From assembly GCA_002928965.1 (NCBI GenBank), contig PERU01000029.1, positions 1-42,956 on the forward strand: 42,956 bases of DNA. Direction: 5' to 3'. A program made the translations under genes and the position numbers. This document shows, in pieces, positions 17,487 to 26,289 of this stretch. This DNA is from Methylomonas sp. Lineage in GTDB: Bacteria; Pseudomonadota; Gammaproteobacteria; Methylococcales; Methylomonadaceae. Numbering within the stretch: position 1 is the stretch's first letter; every line of letters starts with the position of its first letter. The notes under the pieces were generated by a model that worked only from the letters and a program-made list of their open reading frames with translations, was not told the DNA's origin and made no database searches.

Positions 17487-19286
17487 GTGGATCAAAAACA
17501 TATTCGTAACTTCTCTATCATCGCCCATATCGATCATGGCAAATCGACGTTGGCGGATCGGTTCATTCAAATTTGCGGGGGCTTAAGCGACAGGGAAATG
17601 GAAGCCCAGGTGTTGGATTCCATGGATTTGGAACGTGAGCGCGGCATCACCATCAAGGCGCAAAGCGTCACACTTGATTACAAAGCCAGCGATGGCGAAA
17701 CCTATCAACTGAATTTTATCGACACCCCCGGCCACGTGGACTTTTCCTACGAAGTGTCGCGTTCCTTGGCGGCATGCGAAGGTGCGTTGCTGGTGGTCGA
17801 TGCGGCGCAGGGAGTGGAAGCGCAAAGTGTTGCCAACTGCTATACCGCGATCGAACAAGGTCTGGAAGTGGTGCCGGTTTTGAACAAGATCGACCTGCCC
17901 TCAGCTGAGCCGGAGCGGGTGATGGAAGAAATCGAGAATGTAATCGGCATTCCGGCTGATGAAGCCTTGAAAATCAGCGCCAAGACCGGCATTGGCGTCG
18001 AAGCGGTGCTGGATCAGTTGATTCAAAAAATTCCACCACCGGCGGGCGATGAAAATGCGCCGTTACAGGCGTTGATCATCGACTCCTGGTTTGATAATTA
18101 TTTAGGCGTGGTGTCGCTGGTGCGTATCGTCAACGGCAGTCTGCGTAAAAAACAAAAGATTACCGTGATGTCGACCGGCAAGTCGTTTTCGGTGGATAAG
18201 CTGGGCGTGTATACCCCTAAGCAACTGGAAAAACAGCAACTCAATACCGGCGAAGTCGGTTTCATTGTCGCCGGCATCAAGGATATATTCGGTGCGCCGG
18301 TCGGCGATACCATTACCGCCACCGATAATCCTGCTACTGAAGCGCTGCCGGGGTTTGAAAAAGTCCAGCCACGGGTATTCGCCGGCTTGTATCCGGTGAG
18401 TTCCGATGATTTTGGCACCATGCGCGAAGCCTTGGATAAATTGCGTCTGAACGATTCGGCCTTGAATTTTGAGCCGGAAACCTCGCAAGCCTTGGGGTTT
18501 GGTTTTCGTTGTGGCTTCCTGGGGATGCTGCATATGGAAATCGTCCAGGAACGTTTGGAGCGTGAATACAATATCGATTTGATTACCACCGCGCCGACCG
18601 TTATTTACGAAGTCGAAACCCATGGCGGGGAAATCGTCATGGTTGATAACCCGGCCAAATTGCCCGATGTCGGTACCATTATCGAAGTGCGCGAGCCGAT
18701 TATTCTGGCGAACATACTGGTGCCGCAGGCGTATCTGGGTAATGTCATTAATCTGTGTATCGAGAAACGCGGCATCCAGAAAAACATGCAATATGCCGGC
18801 AGTCAGGTGTCGCTGAGCTATGAATTGCCGATGAGCGAAGTGGTGCTGGATTTCTTTGATCGTCTGAAATCGGTCAGTCGCGGCTATGCGTCGTTTGATT
18901 ACGAATTTCTGAGGTTTGAGCCGGCACCCTTGGTGAAGCTGGATGTGCTGATCAACGGCGATAAAGTCGATGCGCTATCGATTATCGTACACAGGGATTT
19001 AAGTCAGAATCGCGGGCGTGATTTGGTCGAAAAGATGAAGGACTTGATCCCACGTCAAATGTACGAAGTGGCAATTCAGGCGGCGATTGGTGCCAAAGTC
19101 ATTGCCCGTTCCACGGTGAAAGCCATGCGCAAAAATGTCACAGCCAAGTGTTATGGTGGTGATATTACCCGTAAGAAAAAGCTGCTGGAAAAACAGAAAG
19201 CCGGTAAAAAACGCATGAAGCAAGTGGGCAGTATCGAGATTCCGCAGGAAGCGTTTCTGGCGGTGTTGCAGGTTAACAAAGAGTAA
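17487..19286 (+). CDS. lepA: Elongation factor 4 (back-translocating GTPase LepA)
   Basis: A 599-residue translational GTPase of normal LepA length. The start [20 protein letters not shown] gives the P-loop. [16 protein letters not shown] (switch I), [16 protein letters not shown] (switch II), [13 protein letters not shown] (NKxD) and the LepA-specific C-terminus ([20 protein letters not shown]) are all present. It acts on ribosomes during elongation or initiation under stress. The GTG at 17487 is chosen because homology with E. coli LepA begins within a few residues. It opens the conserved lepA-lepB-rnc-era-recO-pdxJ block after a terminator, so a promoter is expected in the short spacer 17463-17486 or within zipA. 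Confidence 0.97.
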   Translation: MDQKHIRNFSIIAHIDHGKSTLADRFIQICGGLSDREMEAQVLDSMDLERERGITIKAQSVTLDYKASDGETYQLNFIDTPGHVDFSYEVSRSLAACEGALLVVDAAQGVEAQSVANCYTAIEQGLEVVPVLNKIDLPSAEPERVMEEIENVIGIPADEALKISAKTGIGVEAVLDQLIQKIPPPAGDENAPLQALIIDSWFDNYLGVVSLVRIVNGSLRKKQKITVMSTGKSFSVDKLGVYTPKQLEKQQLNTGEVGFIVAGIKDIFGAPVGDTITATDNPATEALPGFEKVQPRVFAGLYPVSSDDFGTMREALDKLRLNDSALNFEPETSQALGFGFRCGFLGMLHMEIVQERLEREYNIDLITTAPTVIYEVETHGGEIVMVDNPAKLPDVGTIIEVREPIILANILVPQAYLGNVINLCIEKRGIQKNMQYAGSQVSLSYELPMSEVVLDFFDRLKSVSRGYASFDYEFLRFEPAPLVKLDVLINGDKVDALSIIVHRDLSQNRGRDLVEKMKDLIPRQMYEVAIQAAIGAKVIARSTVKAMRKNVTAKCYGGDITRKKKLLEKQKAGKKRMKQVGSIEIPQEAFLAVLQVNKE

Positions 19287-19299
19287 CGGCAGTCAATTT

Positions 19300-20076
19300 A
19301 TGGATTATGATTTTTCTTTTTTTCTGGTGGCGGCAACGTTTGTAACCGGTATCGTCTGGGGTGGATATTGTTTATATCTTAAATATAACCAGCAGCCCTA
19401 TCCGAGCGAGAAAGAGCCATTGCTGGTGGAATACGCACGGTCTTTCTTTCCGGTGGTACTGATTGTTTTAATCTTGCGTTCGTTTTTATTCGAACCGTTC
19501 CGGATTCCGTCCGGCTCGATGATGCCGACTCTGTTGATCGGGGATTTTATTTTGGTGAATAAATTCAGTTACGGGGTGCGTTTGCCGGTGCTGAATAATA
19601 AAGTCATTGAAGTGGGCGAGCCTGAGCGTGGCGATATCGTAGTGTTTCGTTTTCCGAAGCAGCCGACTGTGGATTACATCAAACGTGTGATCGGCTTGCC
19701 GGGCGACCGAATTGCCTATTTTGATAAAAAACTGTATGTCAATGGGCAGCCGGTCGCTCAGACCTCGTTTGGCCGCTATCAGGGCGTTGGGCAAGGAATG
19801 ACTATGACGGGTGCCGAACATCTGCAGGAAGATTTGACCGGCGTAAAACATTCGATTTTGATCAGTCCGGGGGTGTCGACGGTTGAAGATGTGTTTGTGG
19901 TACCGCCAGGACAGTATTTTGTGATGGGCGATAATCGGGATAACAGCAATGACAGCCGTTACTGGGGCACCGTGCCAGAGGGCAATTTAGTGGGTAAGGC
20001 ATTCTTTATCTGGATGAATTGGGACTGGCAAAATAACGGCATTGCGTTTGACAGACTGGGTACGGTCTTGGAATAG
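19300..20076 (+). CDS. lepB: Signal peptidase I
   Basis: Membrane-bound Ser-Lys endopeptidase, 258 residues, that removes signal peptides from Sec and Tat substrates on the periplasmic side. Two N-terminal membrane segments (about 5-27 and 47-64) flank a cytoplasmic loop. The catalytic serine is Ser73 in PSGSMMPTL and the general base is Lys128 in DYIKRVIGLPGD. The box E motif GDNRDNSNDSRYWG is near the end. The distance from lepA is 13 bp, in the usual order, and the downstream DUF4845 gene starts after 27 bp. Confidence 0.97.
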   Translation: MDYDFSFFLVAATFVTGIVWGGYCLYLKYNQQPYPSEKEPLLVEYARSFFPVVLIVLILRSFLFEPFRIPSGSMMPTLLIGDFILVNKFSYGVRLPVLNNKVIEVGEPERGDIVVFRFPKQPTVDYIKRVIGLPGDRIAYFDKKLYVNGQPVAQTSFGRYQGVGQGMTMTGAEHLQEDLTGVKHSILISPGVSTVEDVFVVPPGQYFVMGDNRDNSNDSRYWGTVPEGNLVGKAFFIWMNWDWQNNGIAFDRLGTVLE

Positions 20077-20103
20077 GCCAAACTGATAAATCAGGAGATC
20101 GGC

Positions 20104-20481
20104 ATGCAACATTCGTTTCAAAAACAACGCGGTTTGACATTTATTTCGCTGGTTTTACTGTTAGGTTTGATTGCTTTTTTTACCATGCTGGTACTGAAAA
20201 TCGGTCCGATTTATTTTAATCACAGCAAAGTGGTCAATGCATTGAAAGCGGTGGAACAATCCACAGATATTTCCAGTCAGTCCCGTGATCAAATCATGAC
20301 GAGTTTGTTGAAACGCTTTGATATGAATTATGTAGAGCACGTGACAGGGGACAACATTGTGATCAAAGCTCAACCCGGCTACGTTAAAGTGGATATTGAC
20401 TATGAGCGGGTTGAACCTATGGTAGGTAATTTAAGTGTATTGGTTGAGTTTCATGAAGGGTTTGAAGTTGGTGGTCAGTGA
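20104..20481 (+). CDS. DUF4845 family membrane protein
   Basis: A 125-residue protein with a single N-terminal membrane segment (GLTFISLVLLLGLIAFFTMLVLKIGPIY), preceded by a basic QKQRG stretch that resembles a type IV pilin-like N-terminus, then a small soluble domain (about 35-120). This is the DUF4845 family, often found between lepB and rnc in Gammaproteobacteria; its function is not established. It has a strong AGGAG ribosome-binding site at 20092-20096. Its stop overlaps the rnc start by four bases (GTGA), pointing to translational coupling. Confidence 0.85.
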   Translation: MQHSFQKQRGLTFISLVLLLGLIAFFTMLVLKIGPIYFNHSKVVNALKAVEQSTDISSQSRDQIMTSLLKRFDMNYVEHVTGDNIVIKAQPGYVKVDIDYERVEPMVGNLSVLVEFHEGFEVGGQ

Positions 20482-21158
20482 TTAAAAAGCCTGAAGAGCT
20501 CGCAAGAAAGCTGGGATTAACATTTATTCAGCCCCAGTTGTTTAAAACCGCATTAACCCATCGCAGTGCCGGAATCAATAACAACGAACGACTCGAATAC
20601 CTGGGCGACTCGGTGTTGGGTTTTGTGGTGGCTGAAAAATTGTATTGTCAATTTCCCGCAGTGGGTGAAGGCGTGCTCAGTCGCTTACGTGCCAGTTTGG
20701 TGAATCAAACCTCGTTGGCTGAGTTGGCGCGACAACACAATCTGGGGGATTATCTGATTTTGGGTTCCGGCGAATTGAAAAGTGGTGGTTTTCGTCGTGA
20801 TTCCATTTTATCGGATGCACTGGAAGCTATTATGGGTGCCTTGCTTTTGGATCAGGGTATTGACGTTTGTCGACAGTGGATATTGACGCTGTTTGCCGAG
20901 AAATTTGCCCAGATCAAGCTGGATAGTTGGAACAAAGACCCCAAGACACGGTTGCAGGAGTTGATGCAGGCGCGCAAAAAGGAATTACCTGTCTACGAAC
21001 TGGTCAGCATGTCCGGTGTTGATCATGCTCAAATGTTTGAAGTCAAATGCAGCGTGCCGATCATAGCGGATGCGACTCGCGGCGCAGGAATATCCCGTAA
21101 AAAAGCCGAACAGGCCGCAGCGGAAAACATGTTAATTCTTTTAGAAGATCGAGACTAA
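20478..21158 (+). CDS. rnc: Ribonuclease III
   Basis: Double-strand-specific endoribonuclease for rRNA processing and mRNA turnover, 226 residues. The catalytic signature NERLEYLGDSVLGFVV is at about 36-51, a second acidic cluster is in LSDALEAIMGALLLDQG, and a C-terminal double-strand RNA-binding domain (from DPKTRLQELMQ through GISRKKAEQAAAENML) follows. It starts with GTG inside the end of the DUF4845 gene. Its stop overlaps the era ATG (TAATG). In E. coli, RNase III autoregulates this operon by cleaving its own leader; no obvious leader hairpin was identified here. Confidence 0.97.
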   Translation: MIKKPEELARKLGLTFIQPQLFKTALTHRSAGINNNERLEYLGDSVLGFVVAEKLYCQFPAVGEGVLSRLRASLVNQTSLAELARQHNLGDYLILGSGELKSGGFRRDSILSDALEAIMGALLLDQGIDVCRQWILTLFAEKFAQIKLDSWNKDPKTRLQELMQARKKELPVYELVSMSGVDHAQMFEVKCSVPIIADATRGAGISRKKAEQAAAENMLILLEDRD

Positions 21159-22045
21159 TGAACTGCGGATATGTCGCATTAATCGGTAGACCCAATGTCG
21201 GCAAGTCGACGCTGATGAATCATTTGTTGGGCCAAAAGCTCAGCATTACCTCCAGAAAACCGCAAACCACCCGGCATCGAATTCTGGGTATCAAAACCAC
21301 AGACGCAGGTCAGGCTATCTTTATGGATACGCCCGGTATGCACAGTGACGAGAAAAAGGTTTTAAATCGTTATTTGAATAAAACCGCTGACAGCACCTTG
21401 TTGGGTGTGGATGTGGTGGTGTGGTTGCTGGATGGTTTGTACTGGCATGAATACGACGAGCGCATTTTCAAAAAACTGGAAGTCGCCGGTCTGCCGGTAA
21501 TTTTAGTCGTCAATAAAGTCGATAAAATCAAGGATAAGCAGGCCGTGATGGCATTTTTTGCCGAAGCCAGACAAAAGTATCCTTTCGAACAAATCGTGCC
21601 GGTGTCGGCGTTAAAAAACACCAACCTGGATGTATTGGAGCAGCAGATTATGACGTTGCTGCCGGAAGCTGATCCGATTTACCCTGAAGATCAAATTACC
21701 GACAGACCCGAGCGTTTTTTTGCGGCGGAAATTGTCCGTGAAAAACTTACTCGTCGTTTGGGCGATGAACTGCCTTATGCACTGACGGTAGAGATCGAGA
21801 TGTACGAAGAGCATCCCGAACTGAGTAAAATTTACGCCAATATCTGGGTTGAACGCAGTAGCCAAAAAAGCATCGTGATTGGCAAGCAGGGCGAAATGCT
21901 TAAAAAAATCGGGACTGAAGCGCGCATCGACATCGAAAAACTGATCGGTCAAAAAGTCTATTTGCAGTTGTGGGTGAAGGTGAAAAAAGGCTGGTCGGAC
22001 AACGAGCGGGCGCTGCAGGGCTTGGGATTCATCGATACCGAATAA
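21158..22045 (+). CDS. era: GTPase Era
   Basis: Essential GTPase of 30S subunit maturation, 295 residues. P-loop GRPNVGKSTLMN near residue 10, switch II DTPGMHSDEKK, NKVDKIKD (G4) and VSALKNTNLD (G5) mark the GTPase domain. The C-terminal KH domain begins near residue 200 and includes SIVIGKQGEMLKKIGTEARIDIEKL, which binds the 3' end of 16S rRNA. Length and motif spacing are standard. It is coupled to rnc by a one-base overlap and separated from recO by 3 bp. Confidence 0.97.
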   Translation: MNCGYVALIGRPNVGKSTLMNHLLGQKLSITSRKPQTTRHRILGIKTTDAGQAIFMDTPGMHSDEKKVLNRYLNKTADSTLLGVDVVVWLLDGLYWHEYDERIFKKLEVAGLPVILVVNKVDKIKDKQAVMAFFAEARQKYPFEQIVPVSALKNTNLDVLEQQIMTLLPEADPIYPEDQITDRPERFFAAEIVREKLTRRLGDELPYALTVEIEMYEEHPELSKIYANIWVERSSQKSIVIGKQGEMLKKIGTEARIDIEKLIGQKVYLQLWVKVKKGWSDNERALQGLGFIDTE

Positions 22046-22048
22046 ACC

Positions 22049-22741
22049 ATGTCGGCATCTGCGGTTTATTTGCAGCCGGCATTTATCTTGCAGCATCGAC
22101 CGTATCGAGAAACCAGTCTGTTATTAGAGGTTTTTACCCGCGATTACGGCATTATTCCTGTATTGGCCAAGGGCGTGCGTAAGGAAAAATCCAGACTGGC
22201 CGGTGTGCTGCTGCCTTTTACCTTATTGCGAATTTCCTATCTGGATAAAAATGAATTAAAGACTTTGACCGAGGCTGAATTCGTCTGTAATTTTCCTTTG
22301 CAGCGATTGGGTTTATATTGTGGTTTTTATGTCAATGAACTGTTGCAGGTGTTTTTGCATAAACACGATCCGCATTCTGAACTGTTCCAATGCTATCAAG
22401 CGTGTTTAGCTGATTTGCATGCCAACCAGGCCATTGAACAAACTTTGCGTTATTTTGAATTGTCTGTGTTGGAAGAATCCGGCTACGGTGCTGAAATTGA
22501 CGTTGAGCAAGATAGTAAGGTATCAGAGCGCTATGATTTTTTTCCCGGTTTGGGGTTGGTGGTTGCCAGTAATGGCTGCGTCAGTCATGACACGCTACAG
22601 TTGCTGGCGTGCAAGTCGCCGTTATCAGGCTCAGCGTTGCCGGAAGCCAAGTTGCTATTACGCAAAATGCTGGATGAACATTTGCAGGGCAAACCATTAA
22701 AAAGCCGGGATGTTTTGGCGAAGATAATCAAATATTTGTAG
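22049..22741 (+). CDS. recO: DNA repair protein RecO
   Basis: RecF-pathway mediator that loads RecA on SSB-coated DNA, 230 residues. The N-terminal OB-fold region is recognisable (AFILQHRPYRETSLLLEVFT, then GIIPVLAKGVRKEKSRLAGVLLPFTLL), followed by the helical C-terminal domain (FYVNELLQVFLHKHDPHSELF, then LRYFELSVLEESGYG). Length is normal. The ATG at 22049 follows the era stop by 3 bp. It is the last tightly packed gene of the lepA block; pdxJ follows after about 240 bp. Confidence 0.94.
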   Translation: MSASAVYLQPAFILQHRPYRETSLLLEVFTRDYGIIPVLAKGVRKEKSRLAGVLLPFTLLRISYLDKNELKTLTEAEFVCNFPLQRLGLYCGFYVNELLQVFLHKHDPHSELFQCYQACLADLHANQAIEQTLRYFELSVLEESGYGAEIDVEQDSKVSERYDFFPGLGLVVASNGCVSHDTLQLLACKSPLSGSALPEAKLLLRKMLDEHLQGKPLKSRDVLAKIIKYL

Positions 22742-22979
22742 CTCAAGTATCAAGCCTAAACGATATGTCCAAATTTCGTTGGTTAACTGCGAAGATCGCG
22801 TAAGACATTATGAATTTCAAGGCGTTAATTCAGATGCTTGATTCACATATCGGGCGACATGAAAGCGATTGGATAAATTCAAGCGTGTGATTTTGCCTCG
22901 TGTACTCTGTGTCCTTCGCGGTGCAGTGCTTTTTACGTTTATGATAACTACTGATCCGCCTCTTGGACTAAAAAAATCA

Positions 22980-23723
22980 ATGGAAAAACAAGTCATATTA
23001 TTGGGTGTCAATATTGATCATGTCGCCACGTTGCGTCAGGCGCGCGGTACTCGATATCCCGATCCCGTTCAGGCGGCGTTGGTGGCTGAACAAGCCGGCG
23101 CTGACAGCATCACTGCGCATTTGCGCGAAGACAGGCGGCATATTCAGGATGGCGATATTTATCGGTTAAAGGACATGCTTCATAGCCGGTTAAATCTGGA
23201 AATGGCGGTGACAGATGCGATGATTGAGTTTGCCTTGCAAGTGCAGCCGCAGGCCTGTTGTCTGGTGCCGGAACGTCGGGAAGAGCTGACTACCGAAGGC
23301 GGCTTGGATGTGGCGGCAGCCCCTCGAAAAATGCGTGATGCCTGTCAGGCATTGGTAGCGGCAGGGGTTGAAGTATCGTTGTTTATCGATCCGGATTTTA
23401 CACAAATTGATGCCGCAGTTAATGCGGGTGCGCCGGTGATTGAATTGCACACGGGTCGCTACGCTGATGCAACACATCAGTATGAACAACAGTTGGAATT
23501 GCAACGTATTCAAACTGCCGCAGCTTACGCTCATCAAGCGGGTTTACAAGTCAATGCCGGTCACGGTTTGCATATGCACAACGTTGAGGCAATATGCCGA
23601 ATTCCGCAAATTGTCGAGTTAAATATTGGTCATTCCATTATTGCGCAAGCTGTGTTTTCCGGATTGTCTCAAACCGTGTCTGAGTTAAAGCGGGTGATGC
23701 GAGACGCACGTTTTCATAGTTAG
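22980..23723 (+). CDS. pdxJ: Pyridoxine 5'-phosphate synthase
   Basis: Condenses deoxyxylulose 5-phosphate with aminoacetone phosphate in the DXP-dependent vitamin B6 pathway. The 247-residue protein starts with the family sequence [20 protein letters not shown] and has [39 protein letters not shown] and [11 protein letters not shown] in order. The open frame reaches back to 22869, but the extra residues are not part of the family, so the ATG at 22980 is used. The 238-bp spacer after recO (22742-22979) is unusual for this operon and may contain a separate promoter; none was firmly identified. Confidence 0.96.
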   Translation: MEKQVILLGVNIDHVATLRQARGTRYPDPVQAALVAEQAGADSITAHLREDRRHIQDGDIYRLKDMLHSRLNLEMAVTDAMIEFALQVQPQACCLVPERREELTTEGGLDVAAAPRKMRDACQALVAAGVEVSLFIDPDFTQIDAAVNAGAPVIELHTGRYADATHQYEQQLELQRIQTAAAYAHQAGLQVNAGHGLHMHNVEAICRIPQIVELNIGHSIIAQAVFSGLSQTVSELKRVMRDARFHS

Positions 23724-23727
23724 ACCC

Positions 23728-24468
23728 ATGCAAACTGAGTTAGAGTTTTATCAATTGTCTTCGGTCGGTGACAGGGACATCAATCAAGATTGCATGGCGC
23801 ATCGTGTCTGTGCAGATTACGCGGTTTTCGTGGTGGCGGATGGTTTGGGCGGACATCATGCCGGCGAAAAAGCCTCGCAGTTCTTTTGTCGAGGTTTAAT
23901 CGAACAGGCGCAATTATTCCAGGCGCAAATCAACTCGCAGCCAGAGTCAGGCGTGCGGGAGTGGATTGCTGCAGCGGTAAACAGAATGCGTGAATTGTTT
24001 GCCGACGATCCCAATGCGACCAATGCACATACTACCTGTGCGATTTTGTACTTGGATGATCAGCGGGTAATTTCTGTGCATTGTGGTGATTCACGTATTT
24101 ATCGTCTGAATCCATTGCGAGTGCTTTGGCGGACTAAAGATCATTCATTGACGCAGCAGTTATTGGATGAGGGCAAAATCAGCGAATGGGAAATGGGGAT
24201 ACATCCGGAGCAAACCAAGTTGACCCGAAGCATCAATGTAGTGACCTCGCCCTTGGTTGATATCAGCGTCTTTCCTACTATGCAAGCAGGTGAAACGTTT
24301 ATTTTGTGCAGCGATGGCTTTTGGGAGTCCATCAAAGAGCAGGAGTTTTTGCAGTTATCCCAAGTCGGTAGCGGTAAAATCGAGCTCAGAAAAATGGCTC
24401 AAATGGCGATTTTGCGGGCTCAGGGTAAGAGCGACAATTGCACTGTGCAGTGGATTAGAAAGCGTTAG
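23728..24468 (+). CDS. PP2C-family serine/threonine protein phosphatase
   Basis: A 246-residue metal-dependent protein phosphatase. It shows SVGDRDINQDCM near the start, VVADGLGGHHAGEKAS (the first metal-binding Asp and the DGxGGH motif), VHCGDSRIYRL, TKDHSLTQQLLDEGKI, LCSDGFWE and the final KSDNCTVQW, so all usual metal-ligand motifs are present. Such phosphatases often counter Hanks-type kinases or act in stress or secretion signalling, but no kinase is nearby. It begins 5 bp after pdxJ. In E. coli the gene after pdxJ is acpS, so the PP2C gene occupies that slot here. Confidence 0.92.
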   Translation: MQTELEFYQLSSVGDRDINQDCMAHRVCADYAVFVVADGLGGHHAGEKASQFFCRGLIEQAQLFQAQINSQPESGVREWIAAAVNRMRELFADDPNATNAHTTCAILYLDDQRVISVHCGDSRIYRLNPLRVLWRTKDHSLTQQLLDEGKISEWEMGIHPEQTKLTRSINVVTSPLVDISVFPTMQAGETFILCSDGFWESIKEQEFLQLSQVGSGKIELRKMAQMAILRAQGKSDNCTVQWIRKR

Positions 24469-24475
24469 AGGAGGG

Positions 24476-24521
24476 GGTTGCAAGTCACTAATGAGCGCTT
24501 GCAACCGGAATGCGGTTTTTT
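24476..24521 (+). terminator. Terminator with two overlapping hairpins after the PP2C gene
   Basis: GGTTGCAAG (24476-24484) pairs exactly with CTTGCAACC (24498-24506). AACCG (24503-24507) pairs with CGGTT (24513-24517), immediately followed by the T-run to 24521. The two stems share bases 24503-24506 and cannot form together. The T-run reaches into the stop codon of the convergent sigma-54 activator gene. Confidence 0.7.
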
Positions 24522-25482
24522 AGTGGGTCGCCAATCCGTGTTTTTGGATGCGATATAACAAGGTGTCTCTTGAAATGCCTAACAGTCTGGCAGACTTGCT
24601 ACGGTTGCCATTCGTGCGGGTCAAAGCCTGATGAATCATGTTGGCTTCCAGTGCATCCAGTTGCAAGCCGGTTTCTGGTAGCTTGAAATCAGAAGTCGCA
24701 GTAACGATCTCTTTGTGTTGGGTGAATTCATGCGGCAGGTTTTCGGGCTCGATGACACGTCCAGCCAACAAAATACTCAGTCGCTCACACAGGTTGCGTA
24801 ATTCTCGGATATTACCCGGCCATTTATAACTGCGTAATGCTTTCAAGGCATGCTTGCTGAAGGTCGGTGATTGTAATGAATGCAGTTCTGAAAAGTGATT
24901 GAAAAAGTGTTTGGCCAATATTTCAATGTCTTCGCTGCGTTCATGTAAAGCAGGTAATTCCAGGGGTACCACGTTCAGACGGAAATACAGGTCACGACGG
25001 AATTCGCCAGCTTCTATGTTTTTATTCAGATCGGAGTTGGTTGCGGCAATCACACGCACGTTGACATGATACGGTTTGGTGCCGCCAACGGGCAGGCATT
25101 CGCCGGATTCCAGGAAACGCAATAATTTTGATTGAATGCTAAGTGGTAAAGAGTTGATTTCATCAAGAAACAGGGTGCCGCCATCGGCAGCTTGAAACAA
25201 ACCTTGTTTGTCAGAAATCGCCCCGGTAAATGCGCCTTTTTTATGACCAAATATTTCAGATTCAACCAAGCCTTCCGGTAAGGCGGCACAGTTTAAAGTG
25301 ACAAAAGGTTTATTGGCTCGAGTGCTGTCTTTTTGAATTGCGCTGGCAAGAACCTCTTTACCGGTACCGGTTTCGCCTTTGATAAGAACGGTAACATCTG
25401 TAGCGGCCACCATGCGGGCGCTACGAATCATTGCTTCCAGAGCAGGGGATTGACCAATAATAGAACTAAAATGATCCACCAT
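24520..25482 (-). CDS. Sigma-54-dependent transcriptional activator lacking an N-terminal sensor domain
   Basis: A 320-residue bacterial enhancer-binding protein. The AAA+ domain starts almost at the N-terminus: SSIIGQSPALEAMI, Walker A GETGTGKE, the sigma-54-contacting GAFTGA loop, Walker B GGTLFLDEINSL, and FRRDLYFRLNVVPLELPALH. A C-terminal Fis-type helix-turn-helix follows (MIHQALTRTNGNRSKSARLLGIS, then TLLYRIQKHGL). There is no receiver, PAS or GAF domain, as in PspF-type activators, so control must come from a partner protein or from its level. The frame begins at a TTG (25494), but the ATG at 25482 has GAGAGG just before it. It lies 8 bp downstream of the TauE/SafE-like gene and is probably cotranscribed with it. 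Confidence 0.92.
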   Translation of the reverse strand: MVDHFSSIIGQSPALEAMIRSARMVAATDVTVLIKGETGTGKEVLASAIQKDSTRANKPFVTLNCAALPEGLVESEIFGHKKGAFTGAISDKQGLFQAADGGTLFLDEINSLPLSIQSKLLRFLESGECLPVGGTKPYHVNVRVIAATNSDLNKNIEAGEFRRDLYFRLNVVPLELPALHERSEDIEILAKHFFNHFSELHSLQSPTFSKHALKALRSYKWPGNIRELRNLCERLSILLAGRVIEPENLPHEFTQHKEIVTATSDFKLPETGLQLDALEANMIHQALTRTNGNRSKSARLLGISRDTLLYRIQKHGLATH

Positions 25483-25490
25483 ATAACCTC

Positions 25491-26204
25491 TCAAAACGTC
25501 ATGATGTGTTCAACACGCATCGGATTAAGCCATGGGAAAGCGGCCAGTAGGGCGAAAATGATAAACAGAATGCCCACTATTTGCTTGAATAGCTGCGCCT
25601 TGGAAAGTTTGGCCAGCAACGTTGTCATTATACCGACACCTACAACGGCAGGTAAAGTACCTAATCCAAAAGCTAGCATTGTCATTGAGCTGTGCATGAC
25701 ATTTCCGGTGGTGGCTGCCAAGGCCAAAGCAGTATAGATCAAGCCGCAGGGCAGCCAACCCCAAATCATCCCAAACAACATGGCCTGACCACGGGTTTTG
25801 ACGGGTATCAATTTTCTGCCAAATGGCTCTATTAGTTTCCAGAAGCGTGAACCCATTTTTTCGATGTACGCAAAACGCGGAAACCATCCACCAATATATA
25901 AACCGGCGCCGGCCATAATCGTGGCTGATGCCAGTTGCAAAAACCGGTAGGCGATGCCTTGAGAAAAAGGGATGCTGAGCAGACCGACTACTGCACCGGC
26001 AATTGCATAGCTGGCAACCCGGCCAAGGTTATAACTGAGAATGATGCTGAATAAAATCCGTTTGTTATTCCGTAATTCCTGGCTGAGGCTATAGGTTAAT
26101 GTGCCGATGATCGAGCCACACATGCCAATGCAATGCAAACTACTGAATAAGCCAATGACAAAGGCGGCAAGGTAAGAAGCATTAAAATCTAGATAAACGT
26201 GCAT
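25491..26204 (-). CDS. TauE/SafE- or DsbD-type polytopic membrane protein
   Basis: A 237-residue protein with about six hydrophobic segments. The signature FSSLHCIGMCGSIIG near residue 20 and WGWLPCGLIYTALALAATTG around 150 place it in the sulfite exporter TauE/SafE-like group, which overlaps the DsbD transmembrane (DsbD_2, UreH-like) family. The Cys pair in HCIGMCG and the Cys in LPCG are conserved positions linked to metal or thiol chemistry in relatives, for example proteins near cytochrome oxidase assembly genes. The substrate is unknown. No cco genes are in the window. The downstream neighbour, within 8 bp, is the sigma-54 activator, suggesting a membrane-sensor and regulator pairing; that is inference only. 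Confidence 0.85.
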   Translation of the reverse strand: MHVYLDFNASYLAAFVIGLFSSLHCIGMCGSIIGTLTYSLSQELRNNKRILFSIILSYNLGRVASYAIAGAVVGLLSIPFSQGIAYRFLQLASATIMAGAGLYIGGWFPRFAYIEKMGSRFWKLIEPFGRKLIPVKTRGQAMLFGMIWGWLPCGLIYTALALAATTGNVMHSSMTMLAFGLGTLPAVVGVGIMTTLLAKLSKAQLFKQIVGILFIIFALLAAFPWLNPMRVEHIMTF

Positions 26205-26289
26205 ATGGGTGAGCGCTCAAAAAGGTATCGGCAGTCCGAGATTATAGACGGATAATCCCACTAAGCTGTGCAAAGGTTTTGTAAATGGC

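Noticed and set aside
18102-18791. 229-codon minus-strand frame inside lepA
   Set aside because: Shadow of lepA with no recognisable domain.
22885-22935. Stretch resembling a CTCTGTGTCCTTCGCGG-type dispersed sequence before pdxJ
   Set aside because: Only one copy was seen in the window, so repeat status cannot be supported.
22869-22979. Upstream extension of pdxJ
   Set aside because: The extra 37 residues are not part of the PdxJ family, and the ATG at 22980 gives the canonical start.
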